DNA of 64,000 nucleotides, from positions 141,203-205,202 of the forward strand of contig NZ_JBHRZT010000043.1 in assembly GCF_042649685.1 (NCBI RefSeq), written 5' to 3'. Shown here one piece after another: positions 43,865-52,896 of the stretch. Within the stretch, counting starts at the first letter, position 1, and every line of letters begins with the position of its first letter. A model generated the notes under the pieces. It did not search any database, had not been told where the DNA came from, and worked only from the letters and a program-made list of their open reading frames with translations. Both the position numbers and the translations under genes were made by a program. This DNA comes from Bacillus_BA songklensis (lineage in GTDB: Bacteria; Bacillota; Bacilli; Bacillales; Bacillaceae_H).

Positions 43865-44749
43865 GTGACTGAACTTGCACAGACAAAATCTCGACACCGA
43901 AAGTTATCCATGTTTAAAATTATTCGGAGAGCTCTTGCTATAAGTATTGGAGCATTACTTATGGCGACAGGTCTCGAAATCTTTTTAGTTCCCAATCATG
44001 TTATTGATGGGGGAATTACAGGCATATCCATTATGCTTTCCCATCTTACCGGATTGGACCTTGGAATCTTTATCCTCCTCTTAAACCTTCCGTTCGTCTT
44101 TATTGGATATAAGCAAATCGGAAAAACATTTGCTTTTTCTACCATTTTTGGAATTTTTGTTTTATCCGTTTTTACTGCTCTTTTCCACCCGGTACCTGCC
44201 TTCACTCAAGATATTCTCCTTGCTACCATATTTGGGGGAATAGTACTTGGAGTAGGAGTAGGGCTCGTCATTCGTTTTGGTGGAGCGTTGGATGGTACGG
44301 AAATCCTTGCTATTTTGATTAATCAAAGAGTTCCTTTTTCTGTAGGCGAAATTGTTATGTTCTTTAATGTTTTTATTTTAGGTGCGGCAGGATTCGTATT
44401 TGGATGGGATCGTGCCATGTACTCCATTTTGGCATATGTTATTGCTTCCAAATCCATTGATGCTGTCGTAAAAGGGCTTGAGGAATCAAAGTCTGCCTGG
44501 ATCATCAGTGACCAATACAAAGAGATTGGAGATGCGATTGCTGCGCGTTTAGGCCGTGGTGTTACTTTTCTGAATGGTGAAGGGGCCTATACAGGTGACG
44601 ATAAAAAGGTGGTTTTTTGCATTATTACACGGCTGGAAGAAGCCAAACTTAAAGCACTTGTCGAAGAATTGGATCCATCTGCTTTCTTAGCCGTGGGAGA
44701 TATTACGGAAGTGCGCGGGGGACGCTTTAAAAAGAAAGATATACATTAA
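43865..44749 (+). CDS. YitT-family membrane protein with DUF2179 domain
   Basis: About 294 aa. Five or six membrane segments (NHVIDGGITGISIMLSHLTG, VGLVIRFGGALDGTEILAIL) and a C-terminal cytoplasmic DUF2179 domain (about 215-285, GRGVTFLNGEGAYTGDDKKV). Function unsettled. The GTG at 43865 lies 10 nt from AAGGAG; an ATG at 43859 is an alternative. A shorter paralog is at 48388. Confidence 0.87.
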   Translation: MTELAQTKSRHRKLSMFKIIRRALAISIGALLMATGLEIFLVPNHVIDGGITGISIMLSHLTGLDLGIFILLLNLPFVFIGYKQIGKTFAFSTIFGIFVLSVFTALFHPVPAFTQDILLATIFGGIVLGVGVGLVIRFGGALDGTEILAILINQRVPFSVGEIVMFFNVFILGAAGFVFGWDRAMYSILAYVIASKSIDAVVKGLEESKSAWIISDQYKEIGDAIAARLGRGVTFLNGEGAYTGDDKKVVFCIITRLEEAKLKALVEELDPSAFLAVGDITEVRGGRFKKKDIH

Positions 44750-45008
44750 TCAGATACTTTTATCCGTTTTTAATGGATATAACTACCCTTAGAGAAAGCC
44801 GATTGCAAAAACTCCTTGGCGTCCAAAAGGTTTTGATTTATACATTTTCTATGGTTTTACCTCTTCGATGTGCAGATGGTGCAGACATACCCGACCTCTG
44901 ATAATAGGATTTATAACCAGTATCGGAGGGCGGATACTCTCTGGCCCATTCTTTTTTCAAATACATACAAATGTATTCATTACACATAAGAATCCCTTTG
45001 ATTTGTTA
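44750..45008. other. Gene-poor stretch
   Basis: A minus-strand frame of about 44 codons (KKEWAREYPPSDTGYKSYY...) lies at about 44835-44970 but has no ribosome site. Nothing else is recognised. Confidence 0.3.
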
Positions 45009-45500
45009 TTATTGTCCGCTAATAGCTTTCTTTTCTAGTTTACATATCCACTTATAATATGTTAATAAGATAAGCAAAAGTATAGGGTCAATAATTGCTG
45101 CGTACCACAACTTCCACCACCCATAATGAAAGTATCCCCAAGGATCAGGAAGTAATGTGAGTACTTCATAAATTAGAACACCTATTACCCAAATAATCAT
45201 AAAAGCAATCTGTTTACTGATTGCATTTTTAAAAGGATACCAATTTAGAAACATCATATTAACGGGTGGAACTAATACAGTATGCGGAAGAACTCCTGCC
45301 CAGTTCACTCCCTTATCAAAATACCAGTATCCGTGGTATTTAAATTCCACAATCACATCGAAGATTAACTGGAACGCAATTGTAAATGTCCAAATGTGAA
45401 CAATTTGATTCACTGTCAACCTTTTGTTTGTTCTGAAGGCAATAAAGTTAAATACAATTATTGCGAGGATAAGCCCTATCATAACTACCTCTTTTTTCAC
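45009..45500 (-). CDS. CBO0543-type membrane protein
   Basis: 163 aa with five predicted membrane segments and aromatic conserved loops (KYHGYWYFDKGVNWAG, LLPDPWGYFHYGWWKLWY). This pattern fits the CBO0543 family of unknown function found in Bacillus and Clostridium. AAAAAAGAGGTAG precedes the first codons. It is about 340 bp downstream of an Mn2+ riboswitch, but a broken frame intervenes. Confidence 0.65.
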   Translation of the reverse strand: MKKEVVMIGLILAIIVFNFIAFRTNKRLTVNQIVHIWTFTIAFQLIFDVIVEFKYHGYWYFDKGVNWAGVLPHTVLVPPVNMMFLNWYPFKNAISKQIAFMIIWVIGVLIYEVLTLLPDPWGYFHYGWWKLWYAAIIDPILLLILLTYYKWICKLEKKAISGQ

Positions 45501-45904
45501 TATAATTCCCAGAAAAAGAATTGTGATACCGAAAAAGTGGAAGATAGACGGTACTTATTGTTTATTACATTTCAAAAAATTCTCTCTCCACTTTGCAAAC
45601 CCTTAATGCAAAATTTTAACACTTTTAAACATCATCATCTGTAAAAAGTGTTTGGGCTGTGATTTACTTGCACATTCTGGGTGTGTATAGAAATACTTCT
45701 TGGAGGATGATAAAGTTCCAAAGTTATAATGGTGACGGCATACAATTTAGCTGTCACGATAAATGTAACGAATAAAAGAATTTTTCTTTGTATATCTATG
45801 TCCAACTAATTATGTTTCTCCTCTTCAAAAAAATACCTAATAATGGATAGTGATGTGGCTCCTACATATTTTTAGATCACGGTTTTCCTCCTGCCAAATA
45901 AAAT
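45501..45904 (-). pseudogene. Destroyed gene start behind the Mn2+ riboswitch
   Basis: GGCAGGAGG (45887-45897) is an excellent ribosome site, but the GTG at 45878-45880 is followed by ATC and then TAA. A further short frame YVGATSLSIIRYFFEEEKHN follows. The gene expected here (TerC, MntP or P-type ATPase in other Bacilli) is gone. The rest of the interval to 45500 holds nothing I recognise. Confidence 0.5.
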
Positions 45905-45943
45905 AAAAAACCTTTACCAAAATTTCTGGTAAAGGTTTTTTTC
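45905..45943 (-). terminator. Second terminator behind the Mn2+ riboswitch
   Basis: AAACCTTTACCA and TGGTAAAGGTTTTTT arms on the minus strand. Confidence 0.85.
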
Positions 45944-45953
45944 GATCTTATAT

Positions 45954-46066
45954 AAAACCTTTACCAAATTGGCAAAGGTCTCGCAAACAACATCTCATGT
46001 TGCCAGTTAAGCCGGTGATGATCACATCACGTAATGTCGACATAACTATTAGCTACTCCCCTTTGA
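45954..46066 (-). ncRNA. Mn2+ riboswitch (yybP-ykoY type)
   Basis: The minus strand begins AAAGGGGAGTAGCTAATAG. It then has GTCGACATTACGTGATG, GGCTTAACTGGCAACATGAG and GCGAGACCTTTGCC, the ordered core of yybP-ykoY RNAs. The 3' strand CCTTTGCC can instead pair with GGTAAAGG (45958-45978), followed by TTTT. This gives an overlapping terminator: classical on-switch design for Mn2+. Confidence 0.85.
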
Positions 46067-46320
46067 AGTATTATAAACCCAAACTCATCAATAGTCTTAA
46101 CTTTTTTGACTATTAAGATAATAATATGATGATCTATAGTGAAAGTCAATATGATTGTATAAAAAGCCTTCATTTAGTCATTGAATGGCGATAGCTGTAA
46201 TAAAAGGAGCATGGGACAGAATTCGCTTGAGAAGATTCATCGAGTTCTTGCATAAGATAAAACTCTTAAATAAGTATGAAATTACTGCCGATACTACATG
46301 CTATGAATGGAGGGATGTAT

Positions 46321-46473
46321 ATGAACATGAACTTGCCTGTTGTCACATGTCCTAATTGTAAATCACAAAAAGAAATCCACTTAGTGTTGACTGCACAATC
46401 CAATCAAAATGTGATTTACGATTGTCCCGATTGTGGTTACGAACTAAGGAATATAGAAACAAGCAAAGGATAA
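46321..46473 (+). CDS. 50-aa zinc-ribbon protein
   Basis: ATG at 46321 is 6 nt after GGAGGG. It contains TCPNCKSQKEIHLV and YDCPDCGYELRN, two CxxC knuckles of a zinc ribbon. No family recognised. Confidence 0.55.
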   Translation: MNMNLPVVTCPNCKSQKEIHLVLTAQSNQNVIYDCPDCGYELRNIETSKG

Positions 46474-46760
46474 AGGGCGAATTTTTTGCGGTCATAGAAT
46501 TTTGAAAATATATTTTCCAGCAATCACAGGAGTACGACCAGTGTGTTTCTTTTTTAGTGTTATTATTTAGTATTGATTTTTTAGGTAATTAAAAAGACCG
46601 CCTTTGATTAGGTGGTCAAATGCTGCCCTTTCTTCAACTAACGTCCCCGTTTCGCCAACCATCGCGCGGCCCGGCACCGCCGATTATGGAAGAAATTCTG
46701 TTCTTCCATGGGAGTCACGAAGCAGTAAGTCATAACATGATCAATGTTACTTTAGGACCG
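46474..46760. other. Gene-free stretch
   Basis: A small hairpin GACCGCC/GGTGGTC at 46601-46618 followed by locally GC-rich sequence (46640-46690). No supported coding sequence. Confidence 0.4.
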
Positions 46761-46920
46761 AAAGAAGAGGGTGTCCCAAGTAAAAGATGTACTTGGGACA
46801 CCCTCCTGCAATGAACCTTCATTAAAAACCCAAAAAAATCACGGATTTCAGTGACGGTTCATCACAGAAAAAATAGATTATTGCCCTTCCCCTGAGGCTT
46901 TTGAGTCGGCCCCTTTATTT
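46761..46920. repeat. Composite intergenic element, copy C
   Basis: First hairpin GAGGGTGTCCCAAGTA with perfect complement, second module AATGAACC...GACGGTTCAT, third block CTTTTGAGTCGGCCCC. Same order as copies A and B; arm sequences differ but stay complementary. Confidence 0.65.
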
Positions 46921-46961
46921 ACATAACCGGGATTATCAATAATGAAACATGCCTCCGAATA

Positions 46962-47240
46962 TTAAAGAGCAAAGTTAAGAACTATCTCACACACAATTAG
47001 TATACATAAGATAGAAAGAAGGAACCGAGATAATCTTGATTCTCTAAATCCCCGACTAATAAGTTGCTTTATAGACAGATACATAAATAAAAATAAAAAA
47101 TACCCCAGCATGATTGTAGTTGCATAAAAAGAACATCCTAAAATTACGAAAAATGTGCTGATAGTTATGATAAGGACTAGTAAAGATTCTGTCTCATTAA
47201 AATGTTTATCCAATTTATACACCTTCCCTATTCGAAGCAA
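46962..47240 (-). CDS. Small membrane protein, DUF4181-like, possibly 5'-truncated
   Basis: 92 aa from a TTG, with three membrane segments and the C-terminal pattern LISRGFRESRLSRFLLSILC seen in DUF4181 proteins. The frame stays open upstream to about 47300 without a good start and runs into a degenerate composite-repeat hairpin at 47275-47325. The original start may be lost. Confidence 0.4.
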   Translation of the reverse strand: MLRIGKVYKLDKHFNETESLLVLIITISTFFVILGCSFYATTIMLGYFLFLFMYLSIKQLISRGFRESRLSRFLLSILCILIVCEIVLNFAL

Positions 47241-47346
47241 AAGCCAGTAAATTATTATAAAGTATGATAAGGAAGGGACTGACTCGAAAGTATAAATAAC
47301 TTTTGGGTTTCAGCCTCTTTTAATCCTAGTTATCATGATAAAGACC

Positions 47347-47505
47347 TTAAATAGTAGCTAAAGCAAAACATTCATCATTAAAGTAAACAACCTCGGAAAG
47401 AATCTTGTATCCTTGAATGTTCTCGAAAGCTTCTCTTGCTTCTTTTTCCGTGTCAAATTCAAACATTGTCGTGTTTTCCTTTGAATAGACTGTGATTACC
47501 CACAT
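47347..47505 (-). CDS. 52-aa conserved-looking small protein
   Basis: MWVITVYSKENTTMFEFDTE then KEAREAFENIQGYKILSEVV: a compact alpha/beta fold. The ribosome site GGGGGAAA precedes ATG at 47505. I recall similar small proteins in other Bacillus but no function. Confidence 0.6.
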   Translation of the reverse strand: MWVITVYSKENTTMFEFDTEKEAREAFENIQGYKILSEVVYFNDECFALATI

Positions 47506-47847
47506 AAAAAATTTCCCCCAATTTAAAAATATTTTTCCCCTTCTTCATAGACAACCAAAGATATTATGAACAATATAAGGCAAAATGAAAACCCTTTCTA
47601 CAAAAGATGTCAAAACATTACAAAAAATGAGTGTTACATCATAAAAACGTTACCTTTTTAGCTAACGTTATCCAGTTTGTCCTTTACCCCGCCTTGTGCA
47701 ACAGTCTGAAAGCCAAAAAATTGAGTATAAGAAAATCGTTCCCGATCTCCATTGTAGGACGATTGAAGAATTGACTTAATTGTCATTTTAATATTTTATG
47801 ATAAGGAGTTTAATCCTTCCTTTCAAATATATCTATTCATCTTATCA
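47506..47847. other. Gene-free AT-rich stretch
   Basis: No supported gene, RNA or repeat seen. Confidence 0.4.
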
Positions 47848-48156
47848 AATTAGGATAAAAATGTATTCATTATGGCCATCTTAATGGATGGGTACGGTGG
47901 AACAGCCGGGCTTGTAACCGTTGAGGACATTTTGGAGGAAATTGTGGGCGAGATTCGTGATGAATTCGATGCGGATGAAGTCCCTGATGTTCAAAAAATA
48001 AAGGAAAGTCACTACATTTTTGATTCAAAAGTATTAATCGATGAAGTGAACGACTTGCCGGGGACAGACATTGAAGAGCATCATATTAAACGAATTGAAG
48101 TTTTTCAAGTCAAAATTGACTCTAATGCCTTACAAGAAACAGAAATAACGTCATAG
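47848..48156 (+). pseudogene. C-terminal fragment of a CNNM/CorC-family gene
   Basis: MAILMDGYGGTAGLVTVEDI onward aligns with residues about 310-445 of the intact gene at 39930. After LPGTDIE it jumps to EHHIKRIEVFQVKI, skipping about 45 residues of the CorC_HlyC domain. The membrane domain is missing. The terminator at 48169-48205 is intact. Confidence 0.85.
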
Positions 48157-48168
48157 CAATACAACAAA

Positions 48169-48205
48169 GGCATGTACGAATAGAAACGTACATGTCTTTT
48201 CTTTG
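48169..48205 (+). terminator. Terminator of the CNNM fragment
   Basis: AAAGGCATGTACG, loop, CGTACATGTCTTTTCTTT. Confidence 0.75.
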
Positions 48206-48387
48206 AGGCAATTCCCTCTTTTATTTCTGAGGGAGAGTTTGACTTTAGAAGTTCTGTTAATTTTATTGCCCATTTTTATGTTAAAAGAAAAGGATCGACT
48301 TATATCAATGTTTTTTAAGCATTACCACGCGTTAATCCACTATGGGGTTCTTCGTGATACTACAGATTATGCGGGATTTACCGTTCT

Positions 48388-48969
48388 TCAACGGACAGAA
48401 GGTACTATTACCATAAGGGAAGTCGTAACGCCTACAACAGAAATTACCACTAATGAAAACATGAAAGATGTCAATCCAATTGTCCCTATTCCCGACAGGA
48501 CAACAATACTATCAATTACAAAGATTAATATCCCTACATTCCATGAAGTCCATTTGGCTAAAATCTGAGCTACTAAATCTGTTCCACCTGTACTTGTCTC
48601 ATAACGCAGCATTAATCCTATACCGATTCCAACCAATGTTCCTCCCAGAATCGCACTCAAGAAAATAGGTAAGTCAAAATGATGTCGCAACGGAGAGAGC
48701 CAATCAATTAAGAGTGATGAGAGCAAGAGGCCGTTTAAGCTGTTATAAAAATAATTCCTCTCATATTTCCAGGCATATAAGTATAGAGGAGTGCTTAAAA
48801 CAATCATGCATAATCCAGTAGGGAAAGAAAAGTAATAATGGAGAATAGGAGCAATACCAATAACGCCCCCATCTAATAAATGATAAGGGGCCAAAAAGCC
48901 GCTAATGCCTATCCCTAATAAAAAGCTGCCTAAAAAAGCGGCCAATGTCTTCTGAAGGATATGAACCAC
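48388..48969 (-). CDS. Short YitT-family membrane protein
   Basis: 193 aa with five or six membrane segments. APYHLLDGGVIGIAPILHYY and LMLRYETSTGGTDLVAQILA match the same positions of the longer paralog at 43865. There is no DUF2179 domain, as in YpjC-type members. The C-terminus after VGVTTSLMVI may be slightly altered. Confidence 0.75.
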   Translation of the reverse strand: MVHILQKTLAAFLGSFLLGIGISGFLAPYHLLDGGVIGIAPILHYYFSFPTGLCMIVLSTPLYLYAWKYERNYFYNSLNGLLLSSLLIDWLSPLRHHFDLPIFLSAILGGTLVGIGIGLMLRYETSTGGTDLVAQILAKWTSWNVGILIFVIDSIVVLSGIGTIGLTSFMFSLVVISVVGVTTSLMVIVPSVR

Positions 48970-49037
48970 CTTTTTCTTTAATTATTCACTTGTAATGTAT
49001 GTCCCAATCTGAACATCTAGAAGGAAAATAAAAAAAT

Positions 49038-49070
49038 GCATAAAGAAAGCCGGTAAAATCCGGGCTTTCT
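49038..49070 (-). terminator. Terminator after the yhbH fragment
   Basis: AAAGAAAGCC arms with GGCTTTCTTT around a CGG-containing loop. Confidence 0.75.
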
Positions 49071-49200
49071 TTATGAGCATGCCTTGCCCTCTTCCTCTTT
49101 CCGAAAGACACTTCTCATCGCATGGAACACATCGGCTTTTTGCTTAAGAATATAACGGGAGCACTTCCCATCATTGATATTCTTTAAACTTGTTTCTCCA
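49071..49200 (-). pseudogene. Partial copy of the yhbH 3' end
   Basis: NINDGKCSRYILKQKADVFH then AMRSVFRKEEEGKA closely matches the C-terminus of YhbH at 54417. Upstream residues are unrelated. A shorter piece of the same region lies at 53816-53858. Confidence 0.85.
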
Positions 49201-49308
49201 ATCATAAGAAAAAAATCTTCAGCTGCGAGCTGAAGGTTAACATAACATTCGTTCTTCAACTAAACCGCTCCGTTATCACTATAAAAAAAGCGACATTCAT
49301 TTCTATGC

Positions 49309-49575
49309 TCATTTTTCGTATTCAACAGGGATTAGGTCCATTTTTACCTTTTTAGCTACAATATAGCGTGTATAGCCATCCGTGAGAATCTTCGTATCCC
49401 GCTTAATTGTAATGGGTTCATCTAAGGAGCCTGTCCGTTTTACGTAGTCCACGACTTTCTGTATTTTTTTAGGGTTAGGACGTGAATTTAAAAACTCTTC
49501 CGTTACAACAACCTCTTCAAGTGACATAAAATCTTCAGTTCCTTCTGGTCCTTTTGTTTTCAACTCTATTTTCAC
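49309..49575 (-). CDS. Small stand-alone ParB/sulfiredoxin-like protein
   Basis: 88 aa. The order VTEEFLNSRPNPKKIQKVVD, PITIKRDTKILTDGYTRYIV and a final hydrophobic strand follows the ParB N-terminal fold, including the GYTRY segment where ParB has GERR/GHHR. No DNA-binding domain. Function unknown. AGAGGTGAAAAT precedes the start. Confidence 0.6.
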   Translation of the reverse strand: MKIELKTKGPEGTEDFMSLEEVVVTEEFLNSRPNPKKIQKVVDYVKRTGSLDEPITIKRDTKILTDGYTRYIVAKKVKMDLIPVEYEK

Positions 49576-49587
49576 CTCTTCTTCAGT

Positions 49588-49917
49588 TTAATTATATACT
49601 TTATTCGATTTTCCAGTTAATATAACGGAGTCCTGCAGGGAGCAAAAAAGCTCGGAGCAAAAATAGTCCAAGCTTTTATCATATAACATTGTTATTGTAC
49701 AAGACATAGATATAGATCGTTTTCGATAGAGATTAGGGGGCAACTTTTCTAAAAGACGTTCCCCAGCTCTCATCTTATGACCGCATAACGGACAATTTTG
49801 ATGATTCTCATAGGAGAAATCCTTTCTCATCCACCCAATACCGTCTTCTGATTCACATTCCCAAACCTCTGTTTGTTCCTTAGGTAACCGTTCTTCATTT
49901 TTATAGTTTTTCCCCAT
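49588..49917 (-). CDS. ydjO: YdjO-like zinc protein with lost Cys and extended C-terminus
   Basis: 109 aa. EVWECESEDGIGWMRKDFSY and NCPLCGHKM fit cold-inducible YdjO. However, the second cysteine of the first pair (C-x4-C) is Gly here, and 45 residues with little order follow the usual end near LPPN. It overlaps the GH1 gene end. A frameshifted or decaying copy is likely. Confidence 0.6.
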   Translation of the reverse strand: MGKNYKNEERLPKEQTEVWECESEDGIGWMRKDFSYENHQNCPLCGHKMRAGERLLEKLPPNLYRKRSISMSCTITMLYDKSLDYFCSELFCSLQDSVILTGKSNKVYN

Positions 49918-51166
49918 TTGTTGCAATTACGTCTTTATACCAGAAGAAAGACTTTTTCTTTTTGCGTTCTAATGTCCCACTGCCATCATCATGTTTATCA
50001 ACATAAATGAAACCATAACGTTTAGAGAACTCGCCTGATGAAGCACTTACCAAATCAATGCAGCCCCAGCTTGTATAGCCCATTAATTCAACGCCATCTT
50101 CAATTGCTTCACCCATTGCTTTAATGTGATCACGAAGATAATCAATTCGATAGTCATCATTGATTGAACCGTCCTCTTCTACTTTGTCATAGGCTCCTAA
50201 CCCATTTTCTACAACGAACAGCGGTATCTGGTAGCGGTCATACAATTGGTTTAAGCTAATACGTAATCCTACTGGGTCGATTTCCCACCCCCAATCGCTT
50301 GCCTTTAAGAAAGGATTCTTAACTCCGCCGATGAGATTTCCTTTTGTATTTTCTAAATCTGACTTGTCTTTTTTCTCTGTTCTAGACATATAATAGCTAA
50401 ATCCAATATAATCTACAGTGCCCTCCCTAATTAACTCCAGGTCACCGTCCTGAATTTCTAATTCAATATTATGCTCCTTGAAATAACGTTTAATAAAAGC
50501 AGGATATTCGCCTCTCACCTGAACATCTGCGCAAAAATAGTTAAAAAAGCGTTCTTCTTGGAGGGCATACATCACATTTTCCGGATTGGAATCATACGAG
50601 TAAACTGGTGCATATAAAATCATGCATCCAATTTGAGCGTCTGGAATGATTTCGTGACAAGTTTTTACAGCAATGCTGCTAGCAACAAATTGATGATGGA
50701 ATGCCTGGAATGTTGGTTGGTATTTGTCTTCTTCCTTTTGGATAGAGAAACCAAGGCCCTGGATGGGCATAATAAATCCACTATTGATTTCGTTAAAGGT
50801 CATCCAATATTTCACTTTGTTTTTATAACGGTTGAATATCGCATTCACATATCTTTCAAAGAAGGTAACCACTTCACGATTTCTCCAACCTCCATATTCT
50901 TTAACAAGATTTAACGGCATTTCATAGTGAGAAATTGTTACAAGATGATAAAAGTCAATGGCTTCATGGTTTGGATAACTGTATTTCTCTCGATCGATTT
51001 CGAAATTAAAACCCGGGGATTGTAAAATTTTAAGTCTTTCTTTTCCACCTGGAAGAACATCGGCAATATTTAATCCTTTATTTCCTTCATAAAACCCGCC
51101 TTCTATTTGATTGGCAGCTGTAGCTCCTCCCCATAAGAAACCTTCAGGGAATTGATATTTTTTCAT
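49901..51166 (-). pseudogene. GH1 6-phospho-beta-glucosidase with in-frame internal deletion
   Basis: 421 aa from the ATG at 51166 (GGGAGGCAATCAA). The GH1 start FPEGFLWGGATAANQIEGG, acid/base region WMTFNEINSGF and nucleophile region FVVENGLG are intact. At residue 74, AIDFYH runs directly into LVTISHYEMP. In normal GH1 enzymes about 50 residues (the YKEDIALFAEMGF...RTSIAWTRIFP stretch with barrel strand 2) lie between. The protein is correspondingly short and probably inactive. A truncated RpiR regulator and TnpB remnant follow upstream. Confidence 0.85.
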
Positions 51167-51512
51167 TTGATTGCCTCCCGATATTTTATCCATAGTAATT
51201 AGCATTTGTTTGTCGTGTAAATTTATCAAAAAAATAGGCGAGAACACCCCTTCCTCAAGGAATGAGAAGGGCGTAACCCAAAGAGTAAATGGGGGATGGA
51301 ATCGCCTTCGGACTAGAGATGGCTCACTTGCCATCTCAATTGTCCGACTGTTTGAGTGTATATAAAATGACTTGAAAATCATCATTGTACGAGTCCCGCC
51401 CCTTTTCCTCCTTTTGTGTATCTGATTTTTCCAAGCGAGTTTCTTGATAAAACAGAACAAATGTTTTTATTTTTATTCCTAATAATGGTATAATAAGGAA
51501 GGGGGGAAAGCC
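51167..51512. other. Stretch between the GH1 gene and TnpB
   Basis: Contains structured-looking sequence: GAGATGG with CCATCTC (51317-51338) and CCCTT arms near 51250. A TATAAT-like box and GGAAGGGGGG precede the TnpB start. It may be the left end of an IS200/IS605-type element. Confidence 0.4.
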
Positions 51513-51870
51513 ATGCTGATCAACAAAGCCTATAAGTTTCGCATCTATCCAACTAAAAAACAAGCCACTTTAATCCATAAAACTATTGGGTGTTCATGTT
51601 TTGTCTTTAACTATTTTCTTACCAAATGGAATAATAACTACACAGAAACAGGCAAAGGATTAACCTATCATTCGTGTTCTGCTCAATTAACGCAACTAAA
51701 AAAAGAGTTGGTATAGCTAAAAGAAGTGGATAGTATTGCCGTTCAATCCTCTTTGAAAAACCTTGCGGATGCGTACACTTGATTTTTCAAGAAACAAAAT
51801 GATGCCCACGCTTTAAATCCAAAAAAACAAGATTCAATCCTATACAACTAAACATACGAATGGAAACATA
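51513..51870 (+). mobile_element. Decayed IS200/IS605-family TnpB (OrfB) fragment
   Basis: MLINKAYKFRIYPTKKQATL is the TnpB N-terminus. The frame is broken by TAG at 51714 and TGA near 51781. Continuing segments LKEVDSIAVQSSLKNLADAY and FFKKQNDA remain recognisable. The RuvC and zinc domains are absent. It is therefore a non-functional remnant next to two damaged genes. Confidence 0.85.
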
Positions 51871-51888
51871 AAAAGCCCCCAACATTCA

Positions 51889-52362
51889 ATAGTTGAGTTT
51901 TTTGAGCGGACGTTAAAAGGTGATATAGAAGAAAAAGTCAGGAAGGCTGCAAGTCTAGTTACCAAAGCAGATAATGTCATTTTTATTGGGATAGGAAGCT
52001 CAGGTATTCTTGCTGAATATGGTGCGAGATATTTCTCAAGCTTAGGTAAATTTTCGATGTATATTAAAGACCCTCACTTTCCTATTCACTCCAAACTCAT
52101 GTTTAACAGCGTAACAATTGCTTTATCTGTCTCAGGAGAAAATAATTTTACAGTCACTCATCTTCATCAACTTAAACAAGAAGGAAGTAAAATTATTAGC
52201 ATTACAAACACTAAACTCTCAACCATTGCAAAAATCTCTGATATAAACATTCCATATTATGTAACTGAGGAATTTTTTGAAGAAGCTAATATTACTACAC
52301 AAGTACCCGTTGTTTATATTCTAGAATCTATGGCTCGTGAAATATATAAACTTAATCAATAG
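51889..52362 (+). pseudogene. RpiR/MurR-type regulator lacking its DNA-binding half
   Basis: The frame encodes an intact SIS sugar-phosphate domain (VIFIGIGSSGILAEYGARYF and VTIALSVSGENNFTV), but the N-terminal helix-turn-helix is replaced by the TnpB remnant. Such regulators often control glycoside operons, matching the damaged GH1 gene next door. Confidence 0.75.
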
Positions 52363-52402
52363 CCTGATATTCGGAATGAAACAAACGTTTATCCAGTTCC
52401 TT

Positions 52403-52522
52403 TTATGCCACAGCCTCCAAACCAACCAAATAACTTTTGTGTTCCGTAAAAGATAAAAACTTTTCTTGTGGATTCCCCACAATAGCCGTAATATGATGAA
52501 TTCCCATCGATTTTTTAGTCAT
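52403..52522 (-). pseudogene. Truncated ring-cleaving dioxygenase (MhqA/MhqE/MhqO-like)
   Basis: MTKKSMGIHHITAIVGNPQE is the N-terminus of glyoxalase-fold extradiol dioxygenases. After about 24 residues the frame shifts to unrelated sequence and ends at 39 aa. The ribosome site GAAGGGAG and an MhqR-like operator (52618-52635) remain intact. Confidence 0.75.
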
Positions 52523-52617
52523 TTATATGATCTCCCTTCTATCTATAAAATCTGGCAGTGTAAACATCTTCACACACGTTATCAACAACTTTCGAAATAA
52601 GAACACAACCTGAATAT

Positions 52618-52635
52618 TATTTCGAATTCGAGATA
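52618..52635. promoter_or_regulatory. MhqR-like operator upstream of the truncated dioxygenase
   Basis: TATTTCGAATTCGAGATA differs at one of 18 positions from TATCTCGAATTCGAGATA. It lies about 95 bp before the dioxygenase start. Confidence 0.7.
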
Positions 52636-52641
52636 TAAAGC

Positions 52642-52896
52642 CTAATAAATTTGATATTCCCTTTTTAACCCATTTTCATTGAATTTTAAAATATGTTTTA
52701 CCTGTACTGGATGTTTGTAAAACGAAAAGCCTATTATAAAGTCTTTAACCGTGTTTCCATGATAGTCGAATGTAAAGCTCTTCGTCCCATCTAGATTGCC
52801 GCTAGATACGCAGATAACTGTATCTGTATATCTTGATGTTTCCCCAATGCTTCCATAGTGATACATCATTATATATGATTGAAAATATGATGGCAT
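52642..52896 (-). CDS. 84-aa protein of unknown function
   Basis: AGGTGG lies 3 nt before ATG at 52896. Beta-rich sequence (SRYTDTVICVSSGNLDGTKS, KSFTFDYHGNTVKDFIIGFS) without signal or membrane segments. Not recognised. Confidence 0.45.
   Translation of the reverse strand: MPSYFQSYIMMYHYGSIGETSRYTDTVICVSSGNLDGTKSFTFDYHGNTVKDFIIGFSFYKHPVQVKHILKFNENGLKREYQIY

Noticed and set aside
48203..48568. 121-aa plus-strand frame
   Set aside because: Its second half is antisense to the YitT-family gene and the first half has no recognisable protein.
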